Notes: generated from the sequence alone by a model not told the origin. A stretch of 64,000 nt of DNA from Streptomyces eurocidicus (GCF_002891295.1 NZ_LGUI01000005.1:186001-250000); one strand, 5' to 3'. Counted from the stretch's first letter, positions 17,842 to 27,276 are shown. Numbers and translations: made by a program.

Positions 17842-18171
17842 TCAGATGGCGTCGATGATGATGTCGTCGACGTAAACCGCACACTTGGAGTCGGACTTGG
17901 ACTCCTTGGTTCCGCCGGTGGCGTTGTTCTGCCACGGGCCGTAGTACGTGAAGCCCAGGTAGCACTTGACCTTGGCCCGCCAGGTGACGTTCATGGTGCC
18001 GGTGCAGCTCAGTGCCCCGTTCCACGCCGCGTCCGCGGTGGCGAGGCAGTCCAGGTCGCCGTAGCGGAACCGCTCGCCCGGTTTGACGGCCGAAGCGGAG
18101 GGGGCAAGGAGCACCATGGCCACGGCGAGCGCGGTGCCGACGCCGGTGAGCCTTCGGGCAGTGAGTCCCAT
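17842..18171 (-). CDS. Small secreted protein of unknown function
   Basis: The 109-residue protein begins with a Sec signal peptide (MGLTARRLTGVGTALAVAMV, cleavage probably after SASA near residue 29). The mature part of about 80 residues has four cysteines (C43, C57, C71, C97 by my count). It is rich in aromatic and polar residues and ends YVDDIIIDAI. The cysteine pattern suggests disulfides outside the cell. I do not recognise a family. The ATG at 18171 is preceded by GGGAGAA at a good distance. Confidence 0.75.
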   Translation of the reverse strand: MGLTARRLTGVGTALAVAMVLLAPSASAVKPGERFRYGDLDCLATADAAWNGALSCTGTMNVTWRAKVKCYLGFTYYGPWQNNATGGTKESKSDSKCAVYVDDIIIDAI

Positions 18172-18447
18172 GTCGTCTTCTCCCTTGGTTCGACAGGTAC
18201 TTGAGGGGATGGAGCCGGAACGGGCCGGATCACTTCCCACCCGCCTCCGCAGCCTGCCAACCGAAGGAGCGGGCCCGAGGACACGGCCGCCGCGCCACCG
18301 GCCTTCGGATCCGCGGCCCGCCGCCCCTTTACTCCGGACAACAGCCGAGCCTGTTCCCCCGGTAGCCTGGCATCCGGCAAGTCGGCCTGGGAGAGCATTT
18401 CCTGCCACCCGCCGCTCCATTCACCGCCCGGGCCCCAGGTAAACGGC

Positions 18448-18903
18448 CTACTGCCCGGTCGGGGCCAGAGTGCCGCAGTTCGTCTTGTACCGGGCCACGA
18501 CATAGCCGTCGATCTCGCCGCCCCAGTCGACGCACTTGCCCTTGGCGTCCAGAAGGACCGGTCCGGAATACGAGGTGAAGAAGCCGTACTGCTCCTGCTT
18601 CGACTTCAGTTCGCTGTTCCGCTGAAGCCAGGAGCCCACCCACAGTCGCGCACCGGTCGAGGTGTTCCGCTTGGTGACCACGCAGTTCTTGCCGGTGGCG
18701 GCGTTGTACGCGAGGAAGACCGCCCCGCGGCCAGGGATCGGGATCTGGTTGACCTGCGCATAGCCGGTGCCGCACTCCTGGTTGTACGTGGCGGCGGGGG
18801 CTGGAGCGGCGACGGACGTTCCGGTGCTCACCGCCAGTGCGGTGACGGTGGTGGCCGCGAGTAACGCGGTTCCCGCGACGCGAGTACGTACAGCACGCTT
18901 CAC
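18448..18903 (-). CDS. Spore-associated protein A-like secreted protein
   Basis: The 151-residue protein has a signal peptide (VKRAVRTRVAGTALLAATTV, cleavage near SVAAPAPA). The mature domain has YNQECGTGYAQVNQIPI, VFLAYNAATGKNCVVTKRN and GKCVDWGG, the pattern of Streptomyces spore-associated protein A (ScSAPA), a small protein released with spores. Cysteines fall at conserved places. The GTG at 18903 is preferred because GGAGG lies five bases before it; an ATG at 18915 would overlap that binding site. The molecular role of the family is unknown. Confidence 0.75.
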   Translation of the reverse strand: MKRAVRTRVAGTALLAATTVTALAVSTGTSVAAPAPAATYNQECGTGYAQVNQIPIPGRGAVFLAYNAATGKNCVVTKRNTSTGARLWVGSWLQRNSELKSKQEQYGFFTSYSGPVLLDAKGKCVDWGGEIDGYVVARYKTNCGTLAPTGQ

Positions 18904-19122
18904 TGTGTCCTCCATGGAAGTCGCATGGTGTCGGTCGACGGACGAACGCGGAACGTCCGCCTCCGTGCCCACACAGACCCACCGCACCCCGAAGAGGTTG
19001 CGCGCCCCTTCACCCCACGGTCCAGAACCGGCCACCGCGCCGGACACGGGTGTTCCCGCCGGGTCCGGCGCCTCCTCCGTGACGACTTCCGGCCCTCTCT
19101 CCTCAGTCGTCCCGCGCCCGCG

Positions 19123-19518
19123 TCAGGACCCGGGCCCCCCGTCCTCGATGTCCGAGATGAGCTTGGTGCTCAGGTCGCTCTGCACCGCCAGCCGGGTGTG
19201 CCCGGCGTCCGGGCCCGTACCCCAAGTGAGCGTGACCGTGGTGAACAGGTGCCCGGCACCGGAATCGTGGTAGCGAACCTCCCAGTGGGTGGGCACGTCC
19301 TGCGCGCGCAGGACTCCGTCGGCGTGATTGGCCTCCTCCCAAGCGGCCAAGCGCCCGCGGAAGTCCTCGGTGAGGTAGTGGGCACGGAGCTCCCCACCCA
19401 GGTCATCGGTTCCGTCGTCGACGGCGTCGATGTAAGCGCCGTAGAAGTCGGCCACCCGGTCGACCGCCGAGTCCGGGCTCCCGCCGCGGACCGCGTCGTT
19501 CGGCTGATCTTCAGCCAT
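19123..19518 (-). CDS. Small acidic cytoplasmic protein, unknown
   Basis: The 131-residue protein has no signal peptide or membrane segment. The sequence AVDRVADFYGAYIDAV, then DDLGGELRAHYLTEDF and a later VPTHWEVRYHDSGAGHLFTTVTLTWG, suggests an alpha+beta fold like NTF2/SnoaL proteins, but I cannot name a family. AAGGGGG precedes the ATG at 19518; an earlier in-frame start at 19554 is less likely. It faces the LAL regulator gene across a repeat-rich intergenic region. Confidence 0.65.
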   Translation of the reverse strand: MAEDQPNDAVRGGSPDSAVDRVADFYGAYIDAVDDGTDDLGGELRAHYLTEDFRGRLAAWEEANHADGVLRAQDVPTHWEVRYHDSGAGHLFTTVTLTWGTGPDAGHTRLAVQSDLSTKLISDIEDGGPGS

Positions 19519-19841
19519 GGATTCCCCCTTGGGAAGCTGTTGCTCACCCATCACTTACACCCATCACTTGGTAGCAAAATCCCCAAGCTCTCCCGGAAAT
19601 AGTCATTTCGGGGGATACAAGACTTAAAGTGATGTTCTGGCCACCGCCTGCGTCCTCGCGGCCTCCCGGACCCCCGGCCGATGCCGCCCGCCGCCCGACG
19701 GCGTCACATGAGGCATATGGGTTATCTTCTGGAGGGGGATACCAGCTCAGAATAGATAATTTCGCGATTTTCGACATCCATCATTCGTCTCAGGCGTCCC
19801 CTGTGAAACGGCGACTGTGCACGAAGGTGGAGGAGTTGAGC
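19519..19841. promoter_or_regulatory. Divergent intergenic region with direct and inverted repeats
   Basis: This relatively AT-rich gap separates the small gene at 19123 from the LAL regulator. A perfect 12-base direct repeat (CACCCATCACTT) occurs at 19545-19556 and 19558-19569, a period of 13. An inverted repeat CCCGGAAAT-agtc-ATTTCGGGG (8 of 9 pairs) occurs at 19592-19613. These are plausible regulator sites controlling one or both genes. No binding protein can be named. Confidence 0.5.
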
Positions 19842-22598
19842 ATGCGAAAAGTGCTTCTCGAACGCGATGACGCGGTAGCGGCCGCGGCGAAGGCCGGAGA
19901 GTCCGCGCGGTCCGGCGGGGGCCGCTGGGTGCTGTTCAGCGGCGTGACGGGGATGGGCCGTACCGCCTTGCTGAGCGAGGTCACGGCACGGGAGGCCGCC
20001 GGCGGGGCGATGGACGTGCTGCACGCGTCCTGTTCACCGGAGGAGGCGGGGTTTCCCTTCGCGCTCGTGCGCCGGCTCTTTCCCGAGGCCGAGGAGGTGC
20101 CCTTCGCCGACCTGCCCGCCGACAAGGAACAGGTGGTCTTCCATCGTCTCGTGACCCGCTTGGCACAGGCCGCTTACCGGCGCCCTGTACTCCTGACCGT
20201 CGACGATCTGCATGACGCCGACATGGCGTCACGCCGCTGGATCGGCTACCTGGCCCGCCGGCTGACGGGCATACCCGTACTGCTGGTCCTGACCGAGTGC
20301 GGGGAGAAGGGCGTCACCGTCCTGCCGGGTGAGACGGGTACGTCCGTACGGCTCCGCCCGCTGGGCCCGGAAGCCACCGCCCGTCTGGTGTCCGCCGGTG
20401 GGCACGACGCCGACCGGGCCGAGCTGTGCGCCCAGGCGTGCGGCGGCAGCCCGGCCCTGGTGCACGCCCTGCTCGCCGACCTCTGTGCGGGTCCGCTGCC
20501 CCGCGGCCTTTCCGAGCTGGGCGGAAGCCGCTATCGCGACGCGATCGCCCACTGGATACGGGTCCGGGCGACCCCCGGGTCGCGCCGGATCGCCCTGGCG
20601 CTCGCCGCGGCCGGGGGCGGCACCGCGGTGCTCGGCGAGGCCCTGCTCCAGGAGGCCGCCGGCCTCTTCCCCGGCCACCGCGCCACGCCGGTGAGCACAT
20701 CGGCCCTCGGCCGGCTCTTCTCCCACCGGCTGGCACGCGAAGCCGCCCTCGCCGCCGCCGACCCGGCCGAACTGGGAGAACTCCGCGGCCGTATCGCCCG
20801 CCTGCTCGACGAGCGCGGCGCGCCCGCGGCGGACGTCGCCGCCCAGCTGCTCCGTCTCGACCGGCCCGGCGAGGAGTGGATGACGCGGTCCCTGGAGGAC
20901 GCGGCCGAGGAGGCCGTACGCGGTGGCCGGGTCCACGAGGCCATCGCCCTCCTGCGCCACGCCCTCACCGCTCCGCTCACCCCCGACCGCCGCGCCGGGC
21001 TCGCCCTGCGCCTCGGCGCCCTGGAACTGCCGCACAGCGCGGATGCCGGCATCCGCAGGCTGCACGCGGCGCTGGAGCTTCCCCTCGACCACCACGAACG
21101 CGCCGCCGTCGCGCCCGCCCTCGGTGCGGCGCTCGTCGCCCGGGGCCGCACGGTCACCGCCATGCGCGTCATGCGCCGGGCGGGCAGCACCGTGGACGAC
21201 GGCGAACTCGTCCGTGTGCTGCAGACCACCGCGGCCCTCATGGCCTCCCACGACGCGGTGGCGTGGCGCGACGCCGTGGCCCGCATGCGGGAGCTGGCGG
21301 CCACGGCGCCCGCCGCCATCGAGCCGCTCGCCTGCGGGCTGGTCACGGAGTACGAGGTCGGGGCCGGCCGGCTCTCGGCGGCCGAGACCCTCGACCGTGT
21401 CCTGCCCCGGCTGGCCGCACCGGTGGACCCCCGGCTCCGCAGCGGCTGGCTGGGCAGCGCCGCGACCTTGTTGCAGTGGGCCGACCGGCTGGCCGAGGCG
21501 CGGGCCTTCGCCGACGAGGCCCTTCCCGCACCGCCCGTGCTCCCGGACCTGACGGACATCGGCCGGCAGTGCCTCATCAGCGTGCGCGCCGAAGCGGCCC
21601 TGTGGACCGGCGACTTCCGGCGCGTGGTCGCCGAGAACGCCCCGCTCCTCGACGCCTGCGCCGGGCAGGGGATCCGCCTGCCCCACCTGGCGTCCATGGT
21701 GGCACTCGCCCGCTACGAACTCGGCCACCGTGCCCATGCCCACCGGCTGCTGGCCGCCATCGACGAGGAGAGCGCCGACAGTTCCTGGGAATGGAACGAA
21801 CTGCGCTACGCGAGAGCCTTCGTGCACGCGGCCGAAGGAAACCGGCAGGCCGCCCTGGACGACTACCTGGCCTGCGGCCGCGGTCAGAGCGCCCGCGACT
21901 TCGTCAGCCCCGTGGCCACCCCCTGGCGCTCCGGCGCCGCCCTCGCCCTGGTCGGACTCGGACAGCCGGCCAGAGCCCTGGAACTCGCCGAGGAGGAACT
22001 GCGCCACGCGCGGACCTGGGGCACACCCCGCGTCGTCGGCCGCGCCCTGCGCGCCCACGCCGCGGCCGTGGGCGGCCGCCGGGCGCTCGAGTCGCTGACC
22101 GAGGCCGCGGCCCTGCTGAGAACGGCAGAGGCCCCCGTCGAGCTCATCGAGACCCTCCTCGACCTGGGCCACGCGCGGATCGACACCGGCAACGGCCGCA
22201 AGGGGCGCGACGACCTGTACGAGGCCCATGCCCTGGCCCTGCGCCTGCTGGCCACCGACGCCACCGGAGACCCGGACACCCCGGACGGGCCTGCCGCGGC
22301 TGCTGCCACCGGCCGCCTGGTCCGCGCCACCGACAACGCCCTGCGGGCGAGCGGCGCCCGCGGTCCCCGCCAGGTCACGAAGAGCTGCGCCGTGCTGACC
22401 CGGGCGGAGCGGCGCATCGCCGAGCTGGCGGCCCAGGGCCAGACGAACGCCCAGATCGGTGCGGCACTGCAACTGGCCCGCCGCACCGTGGAGACCCACC
22501 TCACCCACGCGTACCGCAAACTCGGCGTGACACGTCGCACCCAGCTCGCCTCCCGTCTGACCGGTACGGGCGAGGCAGCCTCCGCACCCGGCGGCTGA
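19842..22598 (+). CDS. LAL-type LuxR regulator with AAA+ ATPase and C-terminal HTH
   Basis: The 918-residue protein is a large ATP-binding LuxR (LAL) regulator, a class often controlling secondary metabolism or sugar use. The P-loop at residues about 34-41 reads GVTGMGRT, with arginine (R40) in place of the Walker lysine. A Walker B-like VLLTVDDLHDAD lies near residue 115. A long helical, TPR-like middle follows. The LuxR helix-turn-helix is at about 855-905: LTRAERRIAELAAQGQTNAQ, then TVETHLTHAYRKLGV. The ATG at 19842 has GGAGGAG upstream; a GTG at 19803 is an alternative. The target genes are unknown. Confidence 0.9.
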   Translation: MRKVLLERDDAVAAAAKAGESARSGGGRWVLFSGVTGMGRTALLSEVTAREAAGGAMDVLHASCSPEEAGFPFALVRRLFPEAEEVPFADLPADKEQVVFHRLVTRLAQAAYRRPVLLTVDDLHDADMASRRWIGYLARRLTGIPVLLVLTECGEKGVTVLPGETGTSVRLRPLGPEATARLVSAGGHDADRAELCAQACGGSPALVHALLADLCAGPLPRGLSELGGSRYRDAIAHWIRVRATPGSRRIALALAAAGGGTAVLGEALLQEAAGLFPGHRATPVSTSALGRLFSHRLAREAALAAADPAELGELRGRIARLLDERGAPAADVAAQLLRLDRPGEEWMTRSLEDAAEEAVRGGRVHEAIALLRHALTAPLTPDRRAGLALRLGALELPHSADAGIRRLHAALELPLDHHERAAVAPALGAALVARGRTVTAMRVMRRAGSTVDDGELVRVLQTTAALMASHDAVAWRDAVARMRELAATAPAAIEPLACGLVTEYEVGAGRLSAAETLDRVLPRLAAPVDPRLRSGWLGSAATLLQWADRLAEARAFADEALPAPPVLPDLTDIGRQCLISVRAEAALWTGDFRRVVAENAPLLDACAGQGIRLPHLASMVALARYELGHRAHAHRLLAAIDEESADSSWEWNELRYARAFVHAAEGNRQAALDDYLACGRGQSARDFVSPVATPWRSGAALALVGLGQPARALELAEEELRHARTWGTPRVVGRALRAHAAAVGGRRALESLTEAAALLRTAEAPVELIETLLDLGHARIDTGNGRKGRDDLYEAHALALRLLATDATGDPDTPDGPAAAAATGRLVRATDNALRASGARGPRQVTKSCAVLTRAERRIAELAAQGQTNAQIGAALQLARRTVETHLTHAYRKLGVTRRTQLASRLTGTGEAASAPGG

Positions 22599-22876
22599 GC
22601 GGGGACGTGTTCACGGGGGCCGCGTCAGCTCCGCTCGCGGGCAGCCCGGTTCCCCGGGCCCGGACCCCGTACCCGACCGGTCCGGCGCCACCGCCTCGCA
22701 GGAGCCGCCCCGCCCCGGGCGCGCTCGCAGCGCGGTGAGGCGGGCGGGACGGCCGGTTCTCCAGCCGACCCTGGCCCGCATCAGGCAGGTCGACACCCGG
22801 CGTGGCCACGGCCGGACGTACTGGTTTTCCGGCGCCACGCTCGCCCGCTCCGCGCCTTCGTCGGCATGACGGGCAA

Positions 22877-24319
22877 TCAGATGGTGACGGTCTTGTACTC
22901 GATGTACGTGTTCAGCCCGGCGAAGCCGTACTCGCGGCCCAAGCCGCTGGCCTTGAAGCCGCCGAACGGGCCGTCGAAGCCGATGGACGCGCCGTTGATC
23001 GTGACGGTGCCGGTCCGTATACGGCGGGCGACCGTGAGGGCGTGTCCCTCGTCCGCGCTCCACACGCCGCCGGACAGGCCGTACTCGGAGTCGTTGGCGA
23101 TGCGCACGGCGTCGTCCTCGTCCTCGTAGGGGATGACGACCAGCACCGGGCCGAAGATCTCCTCCTGGGCGATCCGCATCGAGGTGTCGACGTCGGCGAA
23201 GACCGTCGGGGTGACGTAGTAGCCCTTCTCCAGGCCGGCCGGGACTTCGGGGCCGCCGGTGACCAGACGGGCGCCCTCCTCGATGCCGAGCTCGATGTAG
23301 TCCCGCACCCGCTGCTGCTGGTCACGGCGGATCATCGGGCCGATGAAGGTGTCCGGGTCCCGCGGGTCACCGACCTTCAGCGACTCGACCGCTTCCTTGA
23401 CGGCGGTGACGACCTCCTCGTAGCGGCTGCGCGGGGCGAGGACGCGGGTGTGCGCGATGCACGCCTCACCGTTGTTGAGCAGGGAGGAGAACCTCAGCCC
23501 CGCCTTGAACCTCGCCAGGTCCGCGTCGGGCAGGAGGACGGCGGCGGACTTGCCGCCCAGTTCCAGGCTGACGCGCTTGAGCTGCTCGCCCGCGATCGAG
23601 GCGATCCGGCGCCCGGCTCGCGTCGAGCCGGTGAACGCGATCTTGTCGACGTCGTGGTGGGAGATCAGGTGCTCGCTGGTCTCGCGGTCGGCCGGCAGCA
23701 CGCTTATCGTGCCCTCGGGCAGGCCGCAGCCGGACAGCAGGTCGGCCAGCAGGCCCATGCTCAGCGAGTTCTCCGGCGAGACCTTCAGGATGACCGTGTT
23801 GCCGGCCAGCAGCGCTGGAATGATCTTCGCCAGGGAGGCGGAGAACGGCGAGTTCCAAGGGATGACCGCGGCGACGACTCCGATGGCCTCCCGGCGGACC
23901 ACACTGCGGACGGTGGCCGCGGGGTCGGTGGGTGTCAGGGTCTCCTCCCACGCCAGTTCCTCGGCCGCCTTCAGGTAGGCGCCGGCCTGACGCGACAGGC
24001 CCGGCTGCCCGGCGCGGGTGAACCAGCTCGCGGAGCCGTTCTCCGCGGTGATCACGGCCGCGATCTCCGCCGCCCGGGCCTCGCGCAGGGCGTCGAGCCG
24101 GCGCAGCACCGCGATCCGCTCGGCCGGCGGGGTGTCCGGCCAGGTGCCCTCGTCGAAGGCGGCGCGGGCGACGGCCACCGCGCGGTCCACGTCGGCCGGC
24201 CGGGCCTGGGCGGCGCGGCCGACGACCGACTCGTCGTGCGGGGACAGGATGTCGAGGAGCTCCGGGTCGCTCGGCTCCGTCCAGGTGCCGCCGATGAAGA
24301 GCTTGTCGTAAGTGATCAC
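22877..24319 (-). CDS. NAD(P)-dependent aldehyde dehydrogenase
   Basis: The 480-residue enzyme of the ALDH superfamily oxidises an aldehyde to an acid. Visible are IPWNSPF (153-159), ILKVSPEN (177-184), the cofactor loop FTGSTRAGRRI (229-239), the general base E253 in LELGGKS, and catalytic C287 in NNGEACIA. The C-terminal EEIFGPVLVVIPY and NDSEYGLSGGVW are typical. The GTG at 24319 is chosen for the AAGGAG upstream and the normal ITYDKLFIGGTW start. It is divergent from a TetR gene that probably represses it. The aldehyde substrate is unknown. Confidence 0.93.
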   Translation of the reverse strand: MITYDKLFIGGTWTEPSDPELLDILSPHDESVVGRAAQARPADVDRAVAVARAAFDEGTWPDTPPAERIAVLRRLDALREARAAEIAAVITAENGSASWFTRAGQPGLSRQAGAYLKAAEELAWEETLTPTDPAATVRSVVRREAIGVVAAVIPWNSPFSASLAKIIPALLAGNTVILKVSPENSLSMGLLADLLSGCGLPEGTISVLPADRETSEHLISHHDVDKIAFTGSTRAGRRIASIAGEQLKRVSLELGGKSAAVLLPDADLARFKAGLRFSSLLNNGEACIAHTRVLAPRSRYEEVVTAVKEAVESLKVGDPRDPDTFIGPMIRRDQQQRVRDYIELGIEEGARLVTGGPEVPAGLEKGYYVTPTVFADVDTSMRIAQEEIFGPVLVVIPYEDEDDAVRIANDSEYGLSGGVWSADEGHALTVARRIRTGTVTINGASIGFDGPFGGFKASGLGREYGFAGLNTYIEYKTVTI

Positions 24320-24383
24320 GCGCTTTCTCCTTAGTCCGTAGCCGGGGAACTCTCTAACTGTCACATCAATGTAGCGCTTCACG

Positions 24384-24409
24384 CCGCAACAAGCACATAA
24401 AAGTTGCGG
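24384..24409. promoter_or_regulatory. Inverted repeat, probable TetR operator
   Basis: The perfect inverted repeat CCGCAAC-12 bases-GTTGCGG sits between the divergent aldehyde dehydrogenase and TetR genes, 65 bases before the dehydrogenase start and 41 before the TetR start. The spacing and place fit a TetR-dimer site controlling both directions. Confidence 0.6.
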
Positions 24410-24449
24410 GATGGCGCTCTTTCCGCGCGGACAGGGCTATCGTGGGGCC

Positions 24450-25037
24450 GTGAGAGCCGACGCAGCACGCAACATGGAAGCGGTCATGACGACCGGGGCA
24501 CGTCTCCTGGCCGCCGATCCGGCCGTGAGCATCACCGCCATCGCGGCGGAGGCCGGCGTGGACCGGCGCACGGTCTACCGGAACTTCGCCTCACGCGAGG
24601 AGTTGCTGGCCGCCATCCACGAGGCGCGCCTGACGGCCATCGAGCGGGCCACCGAGGAGGCCCGGCTCCGCGAGGCCCCGGTCGCCGTCGCCCTGCACCG
24701 CTACGTCGAGGGCATCATCGGCGTCAACCGCAGGTGGCCGGTCGACCTGAGCCTGATGCTGGCCAATGAGCCCGTCCGGGAGCGGCGCGAGCACTCGGTC
24801 CGTGAGCTCACCGACTTCCTGCGCCGGGCCACGGACGAGGGCCTGCTCCGCTCCGGGCTGCCGGACGAGTGGGTGCTCGCGGTTCTGCCGCAGCTCATGA
24901 ACATCGCCTCGCGCCGGCTCACCGGCCTCAGCCCGGCGCGGGCCGCCGACACTGTGGTCGACACCCTCCTGAACGGGCTCGGCGCGGGCGCCGCCGGGGC
25001 CACCCCGCGGACCGCCGCACCGGCGGCACCACACTGA
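24450..25037 (+). CDS. TetR-family transcriptional regulator
   Basis: The 195-residue protein has an N-terminal TetR helix-turn-helix: VRADAARNMEAVMTTGARLL, then VSITAIAAEAGVDRRTVYRNF (about residues 24-44), followed by a helical ligand-binding domain. The GTG at 24450 is chosen because VRADAARN matches the usual start; an ATG at 24411 would lie directly next to the inverted repeat. It is divergent from the aldehyde dehydrogenase and is likely its local repressor, responding to the aldehyde or a precursor. Confidence 0.88.
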   Translation: MRADAARNMEAVMTTGARLLAADPAVSITAIAAEAGVDRRTVYRNFASREELLAAIHEARLTAIERATEEARLREAPVAVALHRYVEGIIGVNRRWPVDLSLMLANEPVRERREHSVRELTDFLRRATDEGLLRSGLPDEWVLAVLPQLMNIASRRLTGLSPARAADTVVDTLLNGLGAGAAGATPRTAAPAAPH

Positions 25038-25064
25038 CCCCGGGCCCGGCAGCGGGTACCGCGG

Positions 25065-25619
25065 TCACGCCACGACGGTGACGGCGGTCTTCCTGCGCGC
25101 GCGGTACGCGGCGGCCTTGATCTTGTTGCCGCAGGACTCCATGCCGCACCACTGACGCCGTGTGCCGCGCGAGCGGTCGATGTAGACGCGGGTGCACTCG
25201 GGGTTGCCGCACTCCTTGAGCAGGGGTACGTCCGGGCCGCTCAGCAGTTCCACGGCGTGCCGGGCGACGGTGGACAGCGCTTCTCGCTGCGTCGCCGCCG
25301 TCCAGCGGCCGGAGTGGGTCAGCTGCGGTGCCGCGGAAGCCCTGCGCGCCGCGTCGTTGACCTCGGCCAGCGCCCCGTCGTCGAAGTCCTCGCCGAGGCG
25401 CCGTGCCGTGAGCAGTTGGTAGACGGCCTCGCGTACGGTCGTCGCCCGCACGACGTCGGCCTGCCGGGCGGGCGAGACGGAGTCGACCGTGCCGGACTCC
25501 AGGTACCAGGCGTCCAGGCGGTCCGGCGCCGCGAACATCTCGAATCGCGCCGTGCGGCGCGCCCGGAGCGTGGCCGCGAAGTCCAGCGCCGGATTGCCGC
25601 ACACGAAGGCGTGTTCCAT
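25065..25619 (-). CDS. CGNR zinc-finger protein (ABATE domain)
   Basis: The 184-residue protein has an N-terminal helical ABATE-like domain (FVCGNPALDFAATL near the start). A C-terminal CGNR zinc finger holds four cysteines: CGNPECTRVYIDRSRG, then QWCGMESCGNKIKAAAYRAR. This family is thought to bind DNA as a stress-related regulator. The final arginine of CGNR is lysine here (CGNK), a common variant. It is convergent with the TetR gene. The ATG at 25619 is the natural start. Confidence 0.85.
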   Translation of the reverse strand: MEHAFVCGNPALDFAATLRARRTARFEMFAAPDRLDAWYLESGTVDSVSPARQADVVRATTVREAVYQLLTARRLGEDFDDGALAEVNDAARRASAAPQLTHSGRWTAATQREALSTVARHAVELLSGPDVPLLKECGNPECTRVYIDRSRGTRRQWCGMESCGNKIKAAAYRARRKTAVTVVA

Positions 25620-25752
25620 GTTCACGTCACCATCCTGACGGGTGACCGTGGCGCCCCGCAAGGGTCGTCGGCCGTTGCCGGGCCGCCCTCCCTCCGTGGC
25701 GCTCAGCCGGATCTCGCGTCCTGGCCGGCGCCGCCGTAGTGGAGGGCGCGCG

Positions 25753-25947
25753 TCAGAGCGCCAGGTCCCAGGCCAGACAGGGGAGAAGGTTCCTCGCCTC
25801 ATCGGGGTCGCAGCCGTCCCGCGCCGGATCCCTCGGCGAGGCCGCTTTCGTCTCGACCATGTCCTCGTAGGCGATCCGCTCCGGCAGCGCGCCGAACCGC
25901 GCGCGGCGCATCACCGAGCCGCTGTCCCGAGTGTCGTGGTCCTGCAT
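25753..25947 (-). CDS. Small conserved-looking hypothetical protein
   Basis: The 64-residue protein begins MQDHDTRDSGSVMRRARFG and continues LPERIAYEDMVETKA. It is polar, with no membrane helix, and ends CLAWDLAL. Codon use is normal and GAGAGG sits six bases before the ATG at 25947, so it looks translated. I know no function for it. It lies alone between a CGNR gene and a hydrolase gene. Confidence 0.55.
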   Translation of the reverse strand: MQDHDTRDSGSVMRRARFGALPERIAYEDMVETKAASPRDPARDGCDPDEARNLLPCLAWDLAL

Positions 25948-26070
25948 CGTCATCCTCTCCCGCTCCCTCGGTACCGGTGCGCGCGGCCCTGCTCCCGCGC
26001 GGCTCCGGATGCTCCGTACACTCCGTACGCTCCGGCAGAAATGCGTATCCGGACAACAGTTGATGCGGTA

Positions 26071-27111
26071 TCAGAGGCCATCGGCGTCGACGACCGCCCG
26101 GGCGAACGCCTCGGGCGCCTCCTGCGGCACGTTGTGGCCGATGCCCTTCAGGGTGCGGTGGTCGTACGGGCCGGTGAATCTGTCCCGGTACGCGGTCCCG
26201 TCGCCCGGAACCGTGAACGGGTCGCGATCGGCGTCGAGCGTCACCGTCGGCACGGCGATGACCGGCCGGGCGGCGAGCCTCTTCTCGTACGGCTCGTAGC
26301 GCCGTTCGCCCTCGGCGAGGCTCAGCCGCCAGCGGTAGTTGTGGATCACGATGGCGGCGTAGTCCGGGTTCTCGAAGGCGGCGGCCGTGCGCTCGAAGGT
26401 GGCGTCGCCGAAGTCCCAGGTCGGGGAAACGGTGTCCCAGACGAGTCGGGTCAGGTCGTGGCGCTTGGCCTTGTCCTCCATGGCGATCCGGCCTCGCTCC
26501 GTGGAGAAGTAGTACTGGTACCACCAGGCGTGCTCGGTCGCCGGCGCCAGCGGCTGGAGGTTCGTCTTGAGGTTGACGACGAGGTAGCCGCCCACCGATA
26601 CCAGGGCCTTGCAGCGTTCGGGCCACAGCGCCGCGATGATGTCGGCGCACCGCGCTCCCCAGTCGAATCCGGCGAGCACCGCCTTTTCCAGACCCAGTGC
26701 GTCCATCAGCGCGATGATGTCGAGGGCGAGGGCCGACTGCTGCCCGTTCCTGAAGGTCCGGGGCGAGAGGAAGCGCGTCGTGCCGTGACCGCGCAGATAG
26801 GGCACGATCACCCGGTATCCCTCCGCCGCCAGCAGGGGCGCGACATCGACGAAGCTGTGGATGTCGTACGGCCAGCCGTGCAGGCAGATGACCGGCGGCC
26901 CGTGGGCCGGCCCCGTCTCGGCGTAGCCGATCTCCAGCAGACCGGCCCTGACCTTCTTGAGCGAGGGGAACGCGGTGCGTCCGCGGCCGCCGGCCGCGGT
27001 GGCCCCCTGCCCCGTCATGGCCGAAGCATGCGCCGGCCCCGCCGGCGTCGCGGCGGCCGCGCCCCCGGCACCCAGGCCGAGAGCCTTGCCGAACGTACGC
27101 CTCTTGATCAT
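26071..27111 (-). CDS. Tat-exported alpha/beta hydrolase, epoxide hydrolase/dehalogenase type
   Basis: The 346-residue protein has a twin-arginine-like signal (MIKRRTFGKALGLGAGGAAA, AXA near residue 29). The alpha/beta hydrolase domain has the oxyanion motif HGWP (78-81), the nucleophile D150 in AGFDWGA, and the catalytic histidine in GIGHNVPQEAPEAFARAV close to the C-terminus. An aspartate nucleophile with HGWP favours an epoxide hydrolase or haloalkane dehalogenase over an esterase. GGAGGG precedes the ATG. It is unusual to see this cytosolic-type fold exported. Confidence 0.85.
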   Translation of the reverse strand: MIKRRTFGKALGLGAGGAAAATPAGPAHASAMTGQGATAAGGRGRTAFPSLKKVRAGLLEIGYAETGPAHGPPVICLHGWPYDIHSFVDVAPLLAAEGYRVIVPYLRGHGTTRFLSPRTFRNGQQSALALDIIALMDALGLEKAVLAGFDWGARCADIIAALWPERCKALVSVGGYLVVNLKTNLQPLAPATEHAWWYQYYFSTERGRIAMEDKAKRHDLTRLVWDTVSPTWDFGDATFERTAAAFENPDYAAIVIHNYRWRLSLAEGERRYEPYEKRLAARPVIAVPTVTLDADRDPFTVPGDGTAYRDRFTGPYDHRTLKGIGHNVPQEAPEAFARAVVDADGL

Positions 27112-27276
27112 GTGAAGCCCTCCGCGCGTCTCGAAGTGCCGTCCTGCGAACGATCCGCGCCTCGCAGGAGATCCCACGCGCGCGCCGGTCCCGATGGCCG
27201 CCGTGAGCGTGCCAGACGACTGTGGCACAGCTTGTGTCACCGGTCAAACAGGTGACGCATCTCAAGTCTTCGCATA

